This document shows positions 31,640-44,365 of a stretch of 64,000 bases of DNA, piece after piece. The translations under genes and the position numbers were made by a program. Numbering within the stretch: the first letter of the stretch is position 1; every line of letters starts with the position of its first letter. Source of the DNA: Azorinus chamasolen (taxonomy: Eukaryota > Mollusca > Bivalvia > Cardiida > Solecurtidae); the NCBI GenBank assembly GCA_963576725.1, contig OY755244.1, positions 77,561,620 through 77,625,619 of the forward strand, read 5' to 3'. The notes under the pieces were generated by a model. That model was not told the origin of the DNA. It saw nothing but the letters and a program-made list of their open reading frames with translations, and did no database searches.

Positions 31640-34600
31640 TATTCCCCCCCCCCAGATCTGATCTGGGGGCATATTGTTTTGCCCTGTCTCTTTGTCTGTT
31701 TGTCCGTTTGTCTGTTTGTCTGTTTGTTTGTTTGTCAGCAACTTTAACATTGGTCATAACTTTTGAGCCAGTACAGATAGAGACTTGATATTTGGCATGC
31801 ATATGTATCTCATAAAGCCGCACATTTAAGAGGTGACATGTCAAGGTCAAGGTCATCCTTCAAGGTCAGAGGTCAAATATATGGGTCAAATCACCGACTT
31901 TAACATTGGCCATAACCTTTTGGACCAGTAGAGATATAGACTTGATATTTGGCATGCTTGTGCATCTCATGAAGCTGCACATTTTGAGGGGTAATATGTC
32001 AAGGTCAAGGTCATCCTTCAAGGTCAGAGGTCAAACATATGGGTCAAATCACCGACTTTAACATTGGTCATAACTTTTGAGCCAGTACAGATAGAGACTT
32101 GATATTTGGCATGCTTATGTATCTCATAAAGCCGCACATTTAAGAGGTGACATGTCAAGGTCAAGGTCATCCTTCAATGTCAGAGGTCAAATATATGGGT
32201 CAAATCACCGACTTTAACATTGGCCATAACCTTTTGGACTAGTAGAGATATAGACTTGATATTTGGCATGCTTGTGTATCTCATGAAGCTGCACATTTTG
32301 AGGGGTGACATGTCAAGGTCAAGGTCATCATTCAGGGTCAAAGGTCAAATTGTCTGTTTGTTTGTCTGTAACTTTAACATTGGTCATAACTTTTGAGCCA
32401 GTACAGCTAGTGACTTGATATTTGGCATGCATATGTATCTCATAAGGCCGCACATTGTGAGGGGTGACATGTCAAGGTCAATGTCATCTTTCAAGGTCAG
32501 AGGTCAAATATATGGGTCAAATCGCTGACTTTAACATTGGCCATAACTTTTGGACCAGTAGAGATATAGACTTGATATTTGGCATGCTTGTGTATCTCAT
32601 GAAGCTGCACATTTTGAGGGGTGACATGTCAAGGTCAATGTCATTCATCAGGGTCAAAGGTCAAATTGTCTGTTTGTTTGTCTGTAACTTTAACATTGGT
32701 CATAACGTTTGAGCCAGTACAGATAGAGACTTTATATTTGGCATGCATATGTATCTCATAAAGCCGCACATTTTGAGGGGTGACATGTCAAGTCAAGGTC
32801 ATCCTTCAAGGTCAGAGGTCAAACATATGGGACAAATCATCGACTTTAACATTGGCCATAACTTTTGAACCAGTACAGATAGAGACTTGATATGTGGCAT
32901 GCTTGTGGCATGCTTGTGTATCTCATGAAGCTGCACAGTTTGAGGGGTGACATGTCAAGGTCATCCTTCAGGTCAAAGGTCACCAACTTCAAATTGGCCA
33001 TAACTTTTGAACAAAGGAGATAGAGTCTTGATATTTGGCATGCTTGTGTATCTCATGAAGCTGCACATTTTGAGGGGTGACATGTCAAGGTCAAGGTCAT
33101 CATTCAGGGTCAAAGGTCAAATTGTCTGTTTGTTTGTCTGTAACTTTAACATTGGTCATAACTTTTGAGCCAGTACAGCTAGTGACTTGATATTTGGCAT
33201 GCTTGTGTATCTCATGGAGCTGCACATTTTGAGGGGTGACATGTCAAGGTCAATGTCATTCATCAGGGTCAAAGGTCAAATTGTCTGTTTGTTTGTCTGT
33301 AACTTTAACATTGGTCATAACGTTTGAGCCAGTACAGATAGAGACTTTATATTTGGCATGCATATGTATCTCATAAAGCCGCACATTTTGAGGGGTGACA
33401 TGTCATGGTCAAGGTCATCCTTCAAGGTCAGAGGTCAAACATATGGGTCAAATCACCGACTTTAACATTGGCCATAACTTTTGAACCAGTACATATAGAG
33501 ACTTGATATGTGGCATGCTTGTGGCATGCTTGTGTATCTCATGAAGCTGCACAGTCTGAGGGGTGACATGTCAAGGTCATCCTTCAGGTCAAAGGTCACC
33601 AACTTCAAATTTGCCATAACTTTTGGACCAGTAGAGATATAGACTTGATATTTGGCATGCTTGTGTATCTCATGAAGCTGCACATTTTGAGGGGTGACAT
33701 GTCAAGGTCAAGGTCATCATTCAGGGTCAAAGGTCAAATTGTCTGTTTGTTTGTCTGTAACTTTAACATTGGTCATAACTTTTGAGCCAGTACAGCTAGT
33801 GACTTGATATTTGGCATACATATGTATCGCATAAGGCCGCACATTGTGAGGGGTGACATGTCAAGGTCAAGGTCATCCTTCAAGATAAGAGGTCAAATAT
33901 ATGGGTCAAATCATTGACTTTAACATTGGCCATAACTTTTAGACCAGTAGAGATATAGACTTAATATTTGGCATGCTTGTGTATCTCATGAAGCTGCACA
34001 TTTTGAGGGGTGACATGTCAAGGTCAAGGTCATCATTCAGGGTCAAAGGTCAAATTGTCTGTTTGTTTGTCTGTAACTTTAACATTGGTCATAACTTTTG
34101 AGCCAGTACAGCTAGTGACTTGATATTTGGCATGCATATGTATCTCATAAGGCCGCACATTGTGAGGGGTGACATGTCAAGGTCAAGGTCATCCTTCAAT
34201 GTCAGAGGTCAAATATATGGGTCAAATCACCGACTTTAACATTGGCCATAACCTTTTGGACTAGTAGAGATATAGACTTGATATTTGGCATGCTTGTGTA
34301 TCTCATGAAGCTGCACATTTTGAGGGGTGACATGTCAAGGTCAAGGTCATCATTCAGGGTCAAAGGTCAAATTGTCTGTTTGTTTGTCTGTAACTTTAAC
34401 ATTGGTCATAACTTTTGAGCCAGTACAGCTAGTGACTTGATATTTGGCATGCATATGTATCTCATAAGGCCGCACATTGTGAGGGGTGACATGTCAAGGT
34501 CAATGTCATCTTTCAAGGTCAGAGGTCAAATATATGGGTCAAATCGCTGACTTTAACATTGGCCATAACTTTTGGACCAGTAGAGATATAGACTTGATAT

Positions 34601-37600
34601 TTGGCATGCTTGTGTATCTCATGAAGCTGCACATTTTGAGGGGTGACATGTCAAGGTCAATGTCATTCATCAGGGTCAAAGGTCAAATTGTCTGTTTGTT
34701 TGTCTGTAACTTTAACATTGGTCATAACGTTTGAGCCAGTACAGATAGAGACTTTATATTTGGCATGCATATGTATCTCATAAAGCCGCACATTTTGAGG
34801 GGTGACATGTCAAGTCAAGGTCATCCTTCAAGGTCAGAGGTCAAACATATGGGACAAATCATCGACTTTAACATTGGCCATAACTTTTGAACCAGTACAG
34901 ATAGAGACTTGATATGTGGCATGCTTGTGGCATGCTTGTGTATCTCATGAAGCTGCACAGTTTGAGGGGTGACATGTCAAGGTCATCCTTCAGGTCAAAG
35001 GTCACCAACTTCAAATTGGCCATAACTTTTGAACAAAGGAGATAGAGTCTTGATATTTGGCATGCTTGTGTATCTCATGAAGCTGCACATTTTGAGGGGT
35101 GACATGTCAAGGTCAAGGTCATCATTCAGGGTCAAAGGTCAAATTGTCTGTTTGTTTGTCTGTAACTTTAACATTGGTCATAACTTTTGAGCCAGTACAG
35201 CTAGTGACTTGATATTTGGCATGCTTGTGTATCTCATGGAGCTGCACATTTTGAGGGGTGACATGTCAAGGTCAATGTCATTCATCAGGGTCAAAGGTCA
35301 AATTGTCTGTTTGTTTGTCTGTAACTTTAACATTGGTCATAACGTTTGAGCCAGTACAGATAGAGACTTTATATTTGGCATGCATATGTATCTCATAAAG
35401 CCGCACATTTTGAGGGGTGACATGTCATGGTCAAGGTCATCCTTCAAGGTCAGAGGTCAAACATATGGGTCAAATCGCTGACTTTAACATTGGCCATAAC
35501 TTTTGGACCAGTAGAGATATAGACTTGATATTTGGCATGCTTGTGTATCTCATGAAGCTGCACATTTTGAGGGGTGACATGTCAAGGTCAATGTCATTCA
35601 TCAGGGTCAAAGGTCAAATTGTCTGTTTGTTTGTCTGTAACTTTAACATTGGTCATAACGTTTGAGCCAGTACAGATAGAGACTTTATATTTGGCATGCA
35701 TATGTATCTCATAAAGCCGCACATTTTGAGGGGTGACATGTCAAGTCAAGGTCATCCTTCAAGGTCAGAGGTCAAACATATGGGACAAATCATCGACTTT
35801 AACATTGGCCATAACTTTTGAACCAGTACAGATAGAGACTTGATATGTGGCATGCTTGTGGCATGCTTGTGTATCTCATGAAGCTGCACAGTTTGAGGGG
35901 TGACATGTCAAGGTCATCCTTCAGGTCAAAGGTCACCAACTTCAAATTGGCCATAACTTTTGAACAAAGGAGATAGAGTCTTGATATTTGGCATGCTTGT
36001 GTATCTCATGAAGCTGCACATTTTGAGGGGTGACATGTCAAGGTCAAGGTCATCATTCAGGGTCAAAGGTCAAATTGTCTGTTTGTTTGTCTGTAACTTT
36101 AACATTGGTCATAACTTTTGAGCCAGTACAGCTAGTGACTTGATATTTGGCATGCTTGTGTATCTCATGGAGCTGCACATTTTGAGGGGTGACATGTCAA
36201 GGTCAATGTCATTCATCAGGGTCAAAGGTCAAATTGTCTGTTTGTTTGTCTGTAACTTTAACATTGGTCATAACGTTTGAGCCAGTACAGATAGAGACTT
36301 TATATTTGGCATGCATATGTATCTCATAAAGCCGCACATTTTGAGGGGTGACATGTCATGGTCAAGGTCATCCTTCAAGGTCAGAGGTCAAACATATGGG
36401 TCAAATCACCGACTTTAACATTGGCCATAACTTTTGAACCAGTACAGATAGAGACTTGATATGTGGCATGCTTGTGGCATGCTTGTGTATCTCATGAAGC
36501 TGCACAGTCTGAGGGGTGACATGTCAAGGTCATCCTTCAGGTCAAAGGTCACCAACTTCAAATTTGCCATAACTTTTGGACCAGTAGAGATATAGACTTG
36601 ATATTTGGCATGCTTGTGTATCTCATGAAGCTGCACATTTTGAGGGGTGACATGTCAAGGTCAAGGTCATCATTCAGGGTCAAAGGTCAAATTGTCTGTT
36701 TGTTTGTCTGTAACTTTAACATTGGTCATAACTTTTGAGCCAGTACAGCTAGTGACTTGATATTTGGCATACATACGTATCGCATAAGGCCGCACATTGT
36801 GAGGGGTGACATGTCAAGGTCAAGGTCATCCTTCAAGATAAGAGGTCAAATATATAGGTCAAATCATTGACTTTAACATTGGCCATAACTTTTAGACCAG
36901 TAGAGATATAGACTTAATATTTGGCATGCTTGTGTATCTCATGAAGCTGCACATTTTGAGGGGTGACATGTCAAGGTCAAGGTCATCATTCAGGGTCAAA
37001 GGTCAAATTGTCTGTTTGTTTGTCTGTAACTTTAACATTGGTCATAACTTTTGAGCCAGTACAGCTAGTGACTTGATATTTGGCATGCATATGTATCTCA
37101 TAAGGCCGCACATTGTGAGGGGTGACATGTCAAGGTCAAGGTCATCCTTCAAGATCAGAGGTCAAATATATGGGTCAAATCACTGACTTTAACATTGGAC
37201 ATAACTTTTGGACCAGTAGAGATATAGACTTAATATTTGGCATGCTTGTGTATCTCATGAAGCTGCACATTTTGAGGAGTGACATGTCAAGGTCAAGGTC
37301 ATCCTTCAGGGTCAAAGGTCAAATTGTCTGTTTGTTTGTCTGTAACTTTAACATTGGTCATAACTTTTGAGCCAGTACAGCTACTGACTTGATATTTGGC
37401 ATGCATATGAATCTCATAAGGCCGCACATTGTGAGGGGTGACATGTCAAGGTCAATATCATCCTTCAAGGTCAGAGATCAAATATATGGGTCAAATCGCT
37501 GACTTTAACATTGGCCATAACCTTTGGACCAGTAGAGATATATACTTGATATTTGGCATGCTTGTGTATCTCATGAAGCTGCACATTTTGAGGGGTGACA

Positions 37601-38674
37601 TGTCAAGGTCAATGTCATTCATCAGGGTCAAAGGTCAAATTGTCTGTTTGTTTGTCTGTAACTTTAACATTGGTCATAACGTTTGAGCCAGTACAGATAG
37701 AGACTTTATATTTGGCATGCATATGTATCTCATAAAGCCGCACATTTTAAGGGGTGACATGTCAAGGTCAAGGTCATCCTGCAAGGTCAGAGGTCAAACA
37801 TATGGGTCAAATCACCGACTTTAACATTGGCCATAACTTTTGAACCAGTACAGATAGAGACTTGATATGTGGCATGCTTGTGGCATGCTTGTGTATCTCA
37901 TGAAGCTGCACAGTTTGAGGGGTGGCATGTCAAGGTCATCCTTCAGGACAAAGGTCACCAACTTCAAATTGGCCATAACTTTTGGACCAGTAGAGATAGA
38001 GTCTTGATATTTGGTATGCATGTGTATCTCATGAAGCTGCACATGTCAAGGTAAAGGTCATAGTTTAGGGTCAAAGGTCACCGACTTTAACATTGGCCAT
38101 AACTTTTGAACCTGTAGATACAGACTTGACATTTGGTATGCATGTGTATCTCATGAAGCTGCACAGTTTGGGGGTGACATGTCAAGGTCAATGTCGTCTT
38201 TCAGGGTCAAAGGTCACCGACTTTAACATTGGCCATAACTTTTGAACCAGTAGAGATACAGACTTGATAGTTGGTATACATGTGTTTCTCATTTGGCTGC
38301 ACAGTTTGAGGGGTGACATGTCAAGGTCAATGTCGTCTTTGAAGGTCAAAGGTCACCAACATTAACATTGGCAATAACGTTTGAACCAGTAGATATACAG
38401 CCTTGATACTGGTATGCATGTGTATCTCATGAAGCCGCACAGTTTGAGGGGTGACATGTCAAGGTCAAGGTCATCCTTCATGGTCAAAGGTCACCAACTT
38501 TAACATTGGCCATAACTTTTGAACCAGTAGAGATACAGACTTGATATTTGGTATGCATGTGTTCCCCATGAAGCTGCACAGTTTGAGGTGTGACCTGTCA
38601 AGATCAAGGTCATCCTTCAGGGTCAAATATCATATCGAGGGGGCATATATAGTGTTTCACAAACACATCTTGTT
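31640..38674 (+). mobile_element. Giant HEL-O element: ~7-kb tandem array with Helentron-like ends
   Basis: Opens with a CCCCCAGATCTGATCTGGGGG palindrome-type hairpin, then TTTTGCCCTGTCTCTTTGTC and a GTCTGTTTGTCC run. About 45 units of ~155 bp follow, often paired as ~316-bp dimers (ACTTTAACATTGGCCATAAC, GACTTGATATTTGGCATGC, GTATCTCATGAAGCTGCACA, GAGGGGTGACATGTCAAGGT). It ends with hairpin GTGTTTCACAAACAC (38652-38666) and ATCTTGTTG. Near-identical blocks recur at offsets of 2022 and 931 bp. All 61-82 aa frames here are repeat by-products. Confidence 0.75.
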
Positions 38675-38679
38675 GTAAG

Positions 38680-39310
38680 TCCACTTATTTACATGACCCT
38701 TTGCGATAAAGCTTTGAAACTTAGTACACTTGTTCACCATTACACCTTCACCTGTAGGCAAGAGTACATAACCCTGTCAAGCATTTTGACAGAATTAACT
38801 CTGTCATGCATTTTGTCAGAATTAACTCCGTCATGTATTTTGACAGAATTATGCCCCTTTTTAACTTAGAATTTTTTGTTAAGGTTTTTGTTAAAGTCCA
38901 CTTAATTACATAACCCTTTGAGATAGATCTTTGAAACTTGGAACACATGTTCACCATCACAAGCTTCACCTGTAGGCAAGAGTACATAACTCTGTCCAAC
39001 ATTTTGACATAATTATGACCCTTTTTAGCTTAGAAATTTTGGTGAAGGTTTTTGTTAAAGTCCACTTATTTACATAACCTTTTGAGATAAAGCTTTGAAA
39101 CAACTTGGAACACTTGTTCACCATCACAGGCTTTACCTGTAGGTAAGAGTATATAACTCTGTCCAGCATTTTGACACAATGGTTACCCTTTTTAACTTAG
39201 AATGTTTGGTTAAGGTTTTTTGTTGAAGTACACCTATTTACATAACCCTTTGAGATAAATCCTTGAAACTTGAAACACTTGTCTACCATCACAAGCTTCA
39301 TCTGATTGAG
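38680..39310. repeat. ~167-bp tandem repeat, about 4 units
   Basis: TACATAACCCTTTGAGATA, TTGTTCACCATCACA and CACCTGTAGGCAAGAGTA recur from about 38690, 38907, 39072 and 39239. One unit has an extra internal copy of the GACAGAATTA segment. Confidence 0.8.
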
Positions 39311-39498
39311 AGAAAAAAACAGGACGTATTATGGAATGGCGCTGTCTGTCTGTCCGTCTGTCTCTCTGTCTCTCTGTAAGGTCACACAATTGGACTTAGA
39401 ATTTGCGTTTAGCATTTGCGTTTAGCAAATATATTAACCTCAGTTTATGTTGAACAAGACCTCGACGGGCGTATAGTGTGCCCACTTGCACTCTTGTT
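39311..39498 (+). mobile_element. HEL-M element, internally deleted
   Basis: CAGGACGTATTATGGAATGG and a GTCTGTCCGTCTGTC run, then the HEL-M 3' part with hairpin GTGCCCACTTGCAC (39478-39491) and TCTTGTTG. The 5' hairpin's left arm is lost. Confidence 0.6.
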
Positions 39499-39557
39499 GT
39501 GTCATGTGTTAAAAATAGTATTACATGAGTGTTCATTTATCATGTACTGATTTATTT

Positions 39558-39775
39558 TATCTACAGTAGAATCTGTCTTAAGCGGCCACTCATTTATTAA
39601 ATCCAGTGGAATAGACAAGACGCGTAAATTAAAATGTTTTAAGAATAACTTCTTTATTTCTCTAACTAATCCTATGTTGTGACCACTCATTAGAATCGTT
39701 TCGAAGAGACGATTTTAAAGAGTGGTCACAGCATATGATTTGGTGGAGAAAAATGACGATTTTAGCCTTTGAAAT
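39558..39775. mobile_element. F left end joined to a G hairpin
   Basis: CAGTAGAATCTGTCTTAAGC is the F end. From about 39605 it becomes a G element (ACGCGTAAATTAAAATG, ATGTTGTGACCACTC, GAAGAGACGATTTTAAAGAG). The F right half is absent. Confidence 0.6.
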
Positions 39776-39778
39776 AAC

Positions 39779-40392
39779 ACCACTATTTTCATATCTAAAA
39801 AAGTGGGGGTTATATTGGAATCGCGCATGTCCGTGTGTCCGTCCGTCCGGATTTTCGTCCGGAACATTAATCTTAACCCTTTCGCTGTCAATGCCGTGAA
39901 GCTTTATATATGGATAGAGGGTGATGAGAGGATGTGCAGTCAATAGGGGTTGTAACTCTAAATTCAATTTTAGTGAGTTATTCCCCTTAGTTACTTTTCA
40001 GATGCATTTTTTTTTGCCCGGAGCATAACTTCTCAAGTATTGTAGGCAGTAGGCACAACTGTGAAATGTTATATATGGATAGAGGATGATGAGAGGATGT
40101 GCATTCAACAAGGGTTGCAACTCTAAATTCATTTTAAGGGAGTTATGTCCCATAGTTACTACATATCTTCACCAATGAACCTCAAATTTTGCATATGCAT
40201 TTATAATGATGTATAGATGTGTGTGACATTATTTTTTATGCGAGTCATTTCCTGATTGGATTAAAAAACCTTCTTTTTACAAGTGTGGATGAAAGGATTA
40301 TTGAGCTATTGCCTCTTGTATTGAAGTCATTGGATCTTATGACAATGTGGTGGGTGGGGTGTTAATCGCCTTTAGTGTTAGCTCTAGTTAGC
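39779..40392 (+). mobile_element. Helentron-like HEL-R element, copy 1
   Basis: CCACTATTTT/AAAAAAGTGG hairpin, GTCCGTGTGTCCGTCCGTCC, two ~200-bp units (ATATATGGATAGAGG, GATGAGAGGATGTGCA), and an end of TTAGCTCTAGTTAG. A lone TAACCCTTTCGCTGTCAATG, like a C-family end, lies inside at about 39875. Confidence 0.5.
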
Positions 40393-40934
40393 TCTGTCAA
40401 TAGGATGAAACTCTACAAGAACGAGGTGTTGTGTAAAGCATATGAGTTGGTAAAGTAATTTTAATAGAATTAGAGATGCCATCAACGGAATCTGCTGTAT
40501 AGATATATAAACTACAAAATATCGACGAGTTTGTTGTGCGAACGTGTAGAATAAATAGACAATTACAAAGTTATGGCATGTTTTGGTGGAAATAATGTTT
40601 CTGTTTCTTCATAGGCAGCGTTAAGTTGACTGGCAGTTTATTATTCCAACTGAAAACTGGCATCCAACTTAATGCTGCCTTCAACAGAGCATTCTGTACA
40701 AGATGTCGTTTGACCTTCATAATGCATCAAACAATTTTCATCAGGTGCGGATCCAGGATTTCAGAATAGGGGGGGGGGGGAATTTGTTTGGAGGGGGGGG
40801 GGGGGGGGGGGGCGTAGATTTTTATGTTTGATGACATAAATAAATAGTGAGTTTGTAATTACATGTTTAAAAAGAGCTTAACTGGGTTAGGGAAATAAAA
40901 CACTCCTACTGAATCATTGTTTTATTGATTTTAG
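40393..40934. other. Unique DNA with poly-G tracts
   Basis: G-runs of 12 and about 20 bases lie at 40769-40812. Such tracts can form G-quadruplexes or be assembly-prone. No gene recognised. Confidence 0.5.
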
Positions 40935-41100
40935 TATATACAACGACCACTAAATTACATCAATTATTTCGTGTTTAAGGCAGGTGGCTGCTTAAAGCAA
41001 GGTGAAAGTAAAACGTTGACCTTGCTCTAAGCAGCCACCTGCTCTAAATACCAACTAATTAACACAATTTAGTGGTCGTTATAGAGAGGTTTTACTGTAT
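40935..41100 (-). mobile_element. MITE family D, reverse, hairpin tip lost
   Basis: The right end is GTTATAGAGAGGTTTTACTG after AACTAATTAACACAATTTAG, i.e. the D left arm reversed. The arms GGCTGCTTAAAGCAAGGTG and CACCTGCTCT remain, but the tip is deleted. Confidence 0.7.
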
Positions 41101-41290
41101 ACATAGATCTAAAATATTACTAAAAATGTTTTAGGGGGGGGGGACGCCTCCTCTAAATGCGCGCCTGTTCATTCTGTATAAACACAGTAAAACCCATCTT
41201 AAGCGATCTCCAGGAAGAGGCATAGGGCGCGATGTCGCTTAATGCAGGACGAAAGTTATACAGAAAGCTCCCACTGAACTTTACACATTG

Positions 41291-41713
41291 CAGTGGAACG
41301 TGTCTTAAACGACCTTATATTAATTGGACATAGGAATCTTGAAAAGCAGGTGGTTGCTTAATACAGGACACAAACAATGCAGAAAGATTCTATAGGAGCT
41401 TTCTGTATTATTTTTGAACTGCATTAACCCTTTCGCTGCCAATGCCGGATTTGCGATTACCTATGCAAACAGTTTGGATCCAGATGAGACGCCGAGTTAC
41501 TCGGTGTCTCATCAGGATCCAAACTGTTTGTTACTGTTACTATGTTTTTGAAACAAAAATGAAGAAATTCAAAAGAATGAAATTTGTAGCAGACGACAAA
41601 GTTAGCAGACGACAGAGTTTGGCAGCGAAAGGGTTAATATACCATCTACCTTACAGACCCATAATTAGACCTCCTTTTGCTCCTTTTGGTGGTCCCTCAA
41701 GACAAGTTCTGCT
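41291..41713. mobile_element. MITE family F carrying a nested C
   Basis: CAGTGGAACGTGTCTTAAAC pairs with CAAGACAAGTTCTGCTG. The hairpin tip region reads GATTCTATAGGAGC. The right arm is interrupted at GCATTAA by C and resumes at TATACCATCTACCTTACAG. Confidence 0.75.
41424..41637 (+). mobile_element. MITE family C nested in F with duplicated TTAA
   Basis: TTAACCCTTTCGCTGCCAAT ... TTTGGCAGCGAAAGGGTTAA. Intact F elements have a single GCATTAAG at this place, so the TTAA on both sides is a direct target-site duplication. Confidence 0.92.
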
Positions 41714-41808
41714 GTACTTCCGTTCTGCATAAAGCAACCACTTGCTTTTGAAGACACCCATGTTTATTCGTAAATTTGTCGCTTTAGGGTGTTGTTTTTT
41801 ATTGTATA

Positions 41809-42339
41809 CCATAAACGTGTGTGTCTCGAACTCCTCCTTCACCGTCAATCGGATTGTTAGAATTTTCACGGGTCATCAACATTGATGTGACGAAATGCAT
41901 AAAGAGGGGGGGGGGGGGAATTCCAGCTTATTTATGACAGGGCTGTGGCCCTTTTACTCTTCTGTTTTGTAAGATGTCTATTCAAATCCTTTGAAACTCT
42001 TTATAGTATTTGTTTGAAACTTTCACAGGTGAGCAACATTGAGGACAGTGTTTTGTTGTCATAAGACATAATTATCACCTTGGTTTAATGAATATGACAA
42101 AGTAGGGACATGCTTGGCCTATTGATATATTTCTAGTTAAGTTCATCAATGAATTAATAAAATGGCACTTTAAAAGGGCTTTAGATATATTCTGTTTACC
42201 TAATGTTTGAAATAATTGGGAACTGTACTATTTCTGCATATTTTTAGTTAAATATAAAACGATACCTGCGTGTTTAAAGTCACTGTGATTCATTTACATG
42301 TATATCAATATTTCACAAAATCGATATCGGATCGACTTA
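41809..42339. other. Unique DNA with a short poly-G tract
   Basis: A G-run lies at about 41908-41917. No gene recognised. Confidence 0.4.
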
Positions 42340-42999
42340 AATGTATTACATTTATGATATGAAAATGTATATGTATGATACTGTATATGTATTATATTGT
42401 ATGTGCATGGTACAATATACGTATAATATTGTTTATGTATGATACGGTTTATGTATGATATTATATATATGCATGATATTGTAAATGTGTTTGCATGATA
42501 AAATATACTTATGATAATGTATATATGATACGCTTTATGTATGATACTGTATATGCATTATGCAGCTTGTGTATGATACTATATTTGTATGATACTGTAT
42601 GTATGATATTGTATATGTATCATACCATATAGCCTATGCATTATACAACTTCTGCATAGCATTATATATGCACATATGTATTGAACTATGTGTTTGATAC
42701 TGTATATGCATTATACGGTTTATGTATGGCATTATATATGTATTATGTATGTACTGTATATATATCATACGGCTTGCGTATGATATTACATGTATATATG
42801 TATGATACGGTATATGTATTTTACGGCTTGTGTATGATACTTTGTATGTATAATACTGTATAATGTATGATACTGTGACTGTACTATATATGTATGCTAC
42901 TGAATATGTATGATATTGAATATGTTTGATAAGTTTTTGTATGATATCTTATATGTATAATACTGTTTGTGTATTGTACAGTTTGTGCATGATTCTGTA
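42340..42999. repeat. Degenerate ATGATACTGTAT satellite
   Basis: Loose repeats of TATGTATGATACTGTATATG fill the stretch. It continues beyond the inserted element at 43002. Open frames here are repeat by-products. Confidence 0.85.
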
Positions 43000-43001
43000 T
43001 A

Positions 43002-43656
43002 CAGTTGAACATCGATAAGTCGAACTTCAAGGGACAGTACAAATTAGTTCGAGATATAGAGGATCTGTTGCGAGTTGTCTTTTAAGATCACATGTTCCTA
43101 AACGAGCCTTAGAAAATGTCATTAAGCGAGCCTTGGCGAGCTTAATAACATTTTCTTGGTAAGTTTAGGAACATGTGATCTTAAAAGACAACGAGCATCA
43201 GGTTCTCTTTCTCACATATCAAAAAATGCATTTTCGCCGTTTAAATGGCATGTAAACATCGGTTTCTATGGTTTGACGTCATATATGACGTATGACGTCA
43301 TATATGTTCTAAAGTGATCTTACACGTGTTACAGATAAGGAAATCTTAACCTGTTGTTCTAACTCGGAGATAAGGGAAGGTATGTGAGAAAACAGATGTT
43401 CGAGTCATCCGATTTCTCATCTGAACGTTTTGTCAAGACCACACCTTAATACAGGTCTAAAGTAATGCTGAAAGCTCCTGTAGGAGCTTTCAGCATTACT
43501 TTAGACCTGTATTAAGCTGCCACGTGTGTTTCTAGATATCTGTAGCGATACATATTAAAAGCAATTATGTAGTGTTAGTTTTGGAACTACTTGACTTTTT
43601 GTTCGAGTTATCCCGAAGTTCGAGTTATCCGAGTTCGAGATATCGAAGTTCAACTG
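43002..43656. mobile_element. Family I: pogo/Tigger-like non-autonomous element
   Basis: CAGTTGAACATCGATAAGTC at the left pairs with GAGATATCGAAGTTCAACTG at the right, each flanked by TA. It lies inside the ATGATACTGTAT satellite. It encloses a palindrome built on TTAAGATCACATGTTCCTAA (about 43080-43190) and an F-type hairpin with tip GCTCCTGTAGGAGC (about 43440-43525). TGACGTCA occurs at 43274-43281 and 43293-43300. No transposase frame. Confidence 0.85.
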
Positions 43657-44365
43657 TATGTGTAATACTGTAAATGTATGATATTGCATATGCATGATAG
43701 TTTGTGTATTATACTGTATGAACTATAAATGTATGTATGATACTATACATGTGTGATACTGTATGAACTATAAATGTATGTATGATACTATATATGTGTG
43801 ATACTGTATGAACTATAAATGTATGTATGATACTATATATGTGCGATACTGTATGAACTATAAATGTATGTATGATACTATATATGTGTGATACTGTATA
43901 AACTATAAATGTATGTATGATACTATATATGTGTGATACTGTATAAACTATAAATGTATGTATGATACTATATATGCGTGATACTGTATGAACTATAAAT
44001 GTGTGTATGATACTATATATGTGTGATACTGTATAAACTATAAATGTATGTATGATACTATATATGCGTGATACTGTATGAACTATAAATGTATGTATGA
44101 TACTATATATGTGTGATACTGTATAAACTATAAATGTATGTATGATACTATATATGCGTGATACTGTATATGTATGTCATTGTATGTACATGTATATGAT
44201 AAAGTTCATGCCGAGATACTGTTTATGTTTATGTATGATACTGTATATGTACGATACTGTTTGTGTATGATACTATATATGTATGTTATTGTATCAGTAT
44301 AACACACTTTATGAATTATACTGTACATGCACGATACTGTATATGTATGATACAGTATACAATTA
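43657..44365. repeat. ATGATACTGTAT satellite with a 45-bp higher-order unit
   Basis: From about 43700 to 44175 the unit is exactly 45 bp (GATACTGTATGAACTATAAA then TGTATGTATGATACTATATA then TGTGT), roughly ten copies with few differences. The rest is degenerate. Confidence 0.9.

Larger units (their letters stand above)
41187..41808. mobile_element. TA-type MITE, possible outer shell of a nest
   Basis: CAGTAAAACCCATCTTAAGC at the left; GTCGCTTTAGGGTGTTG at the right near TATTGTA. The two halves of its hairpin (GTTATACAGAAAGCTCC and TTCTGCATAAAGCAACCACT) are separated by an F element. Confidence 0.5.

Noticed and set aside
31617..38054. Recurrent 61-82 aa frames such as the identical ones at 32464 and 34486
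   Set aside because: Identity reflects DNA-level duplication of the HEL-O array.
31640..38674. CRISPR array
   Set aside because: Units are contiguous ~155-bp tandem repeats with no unique spacers, in an animal genome.
40769..40812. G-quadruplex regulatory element
   Set aside because: Long homopolymer G-runs may be slippage or assembly artefacts; no gene nearby to regulate.
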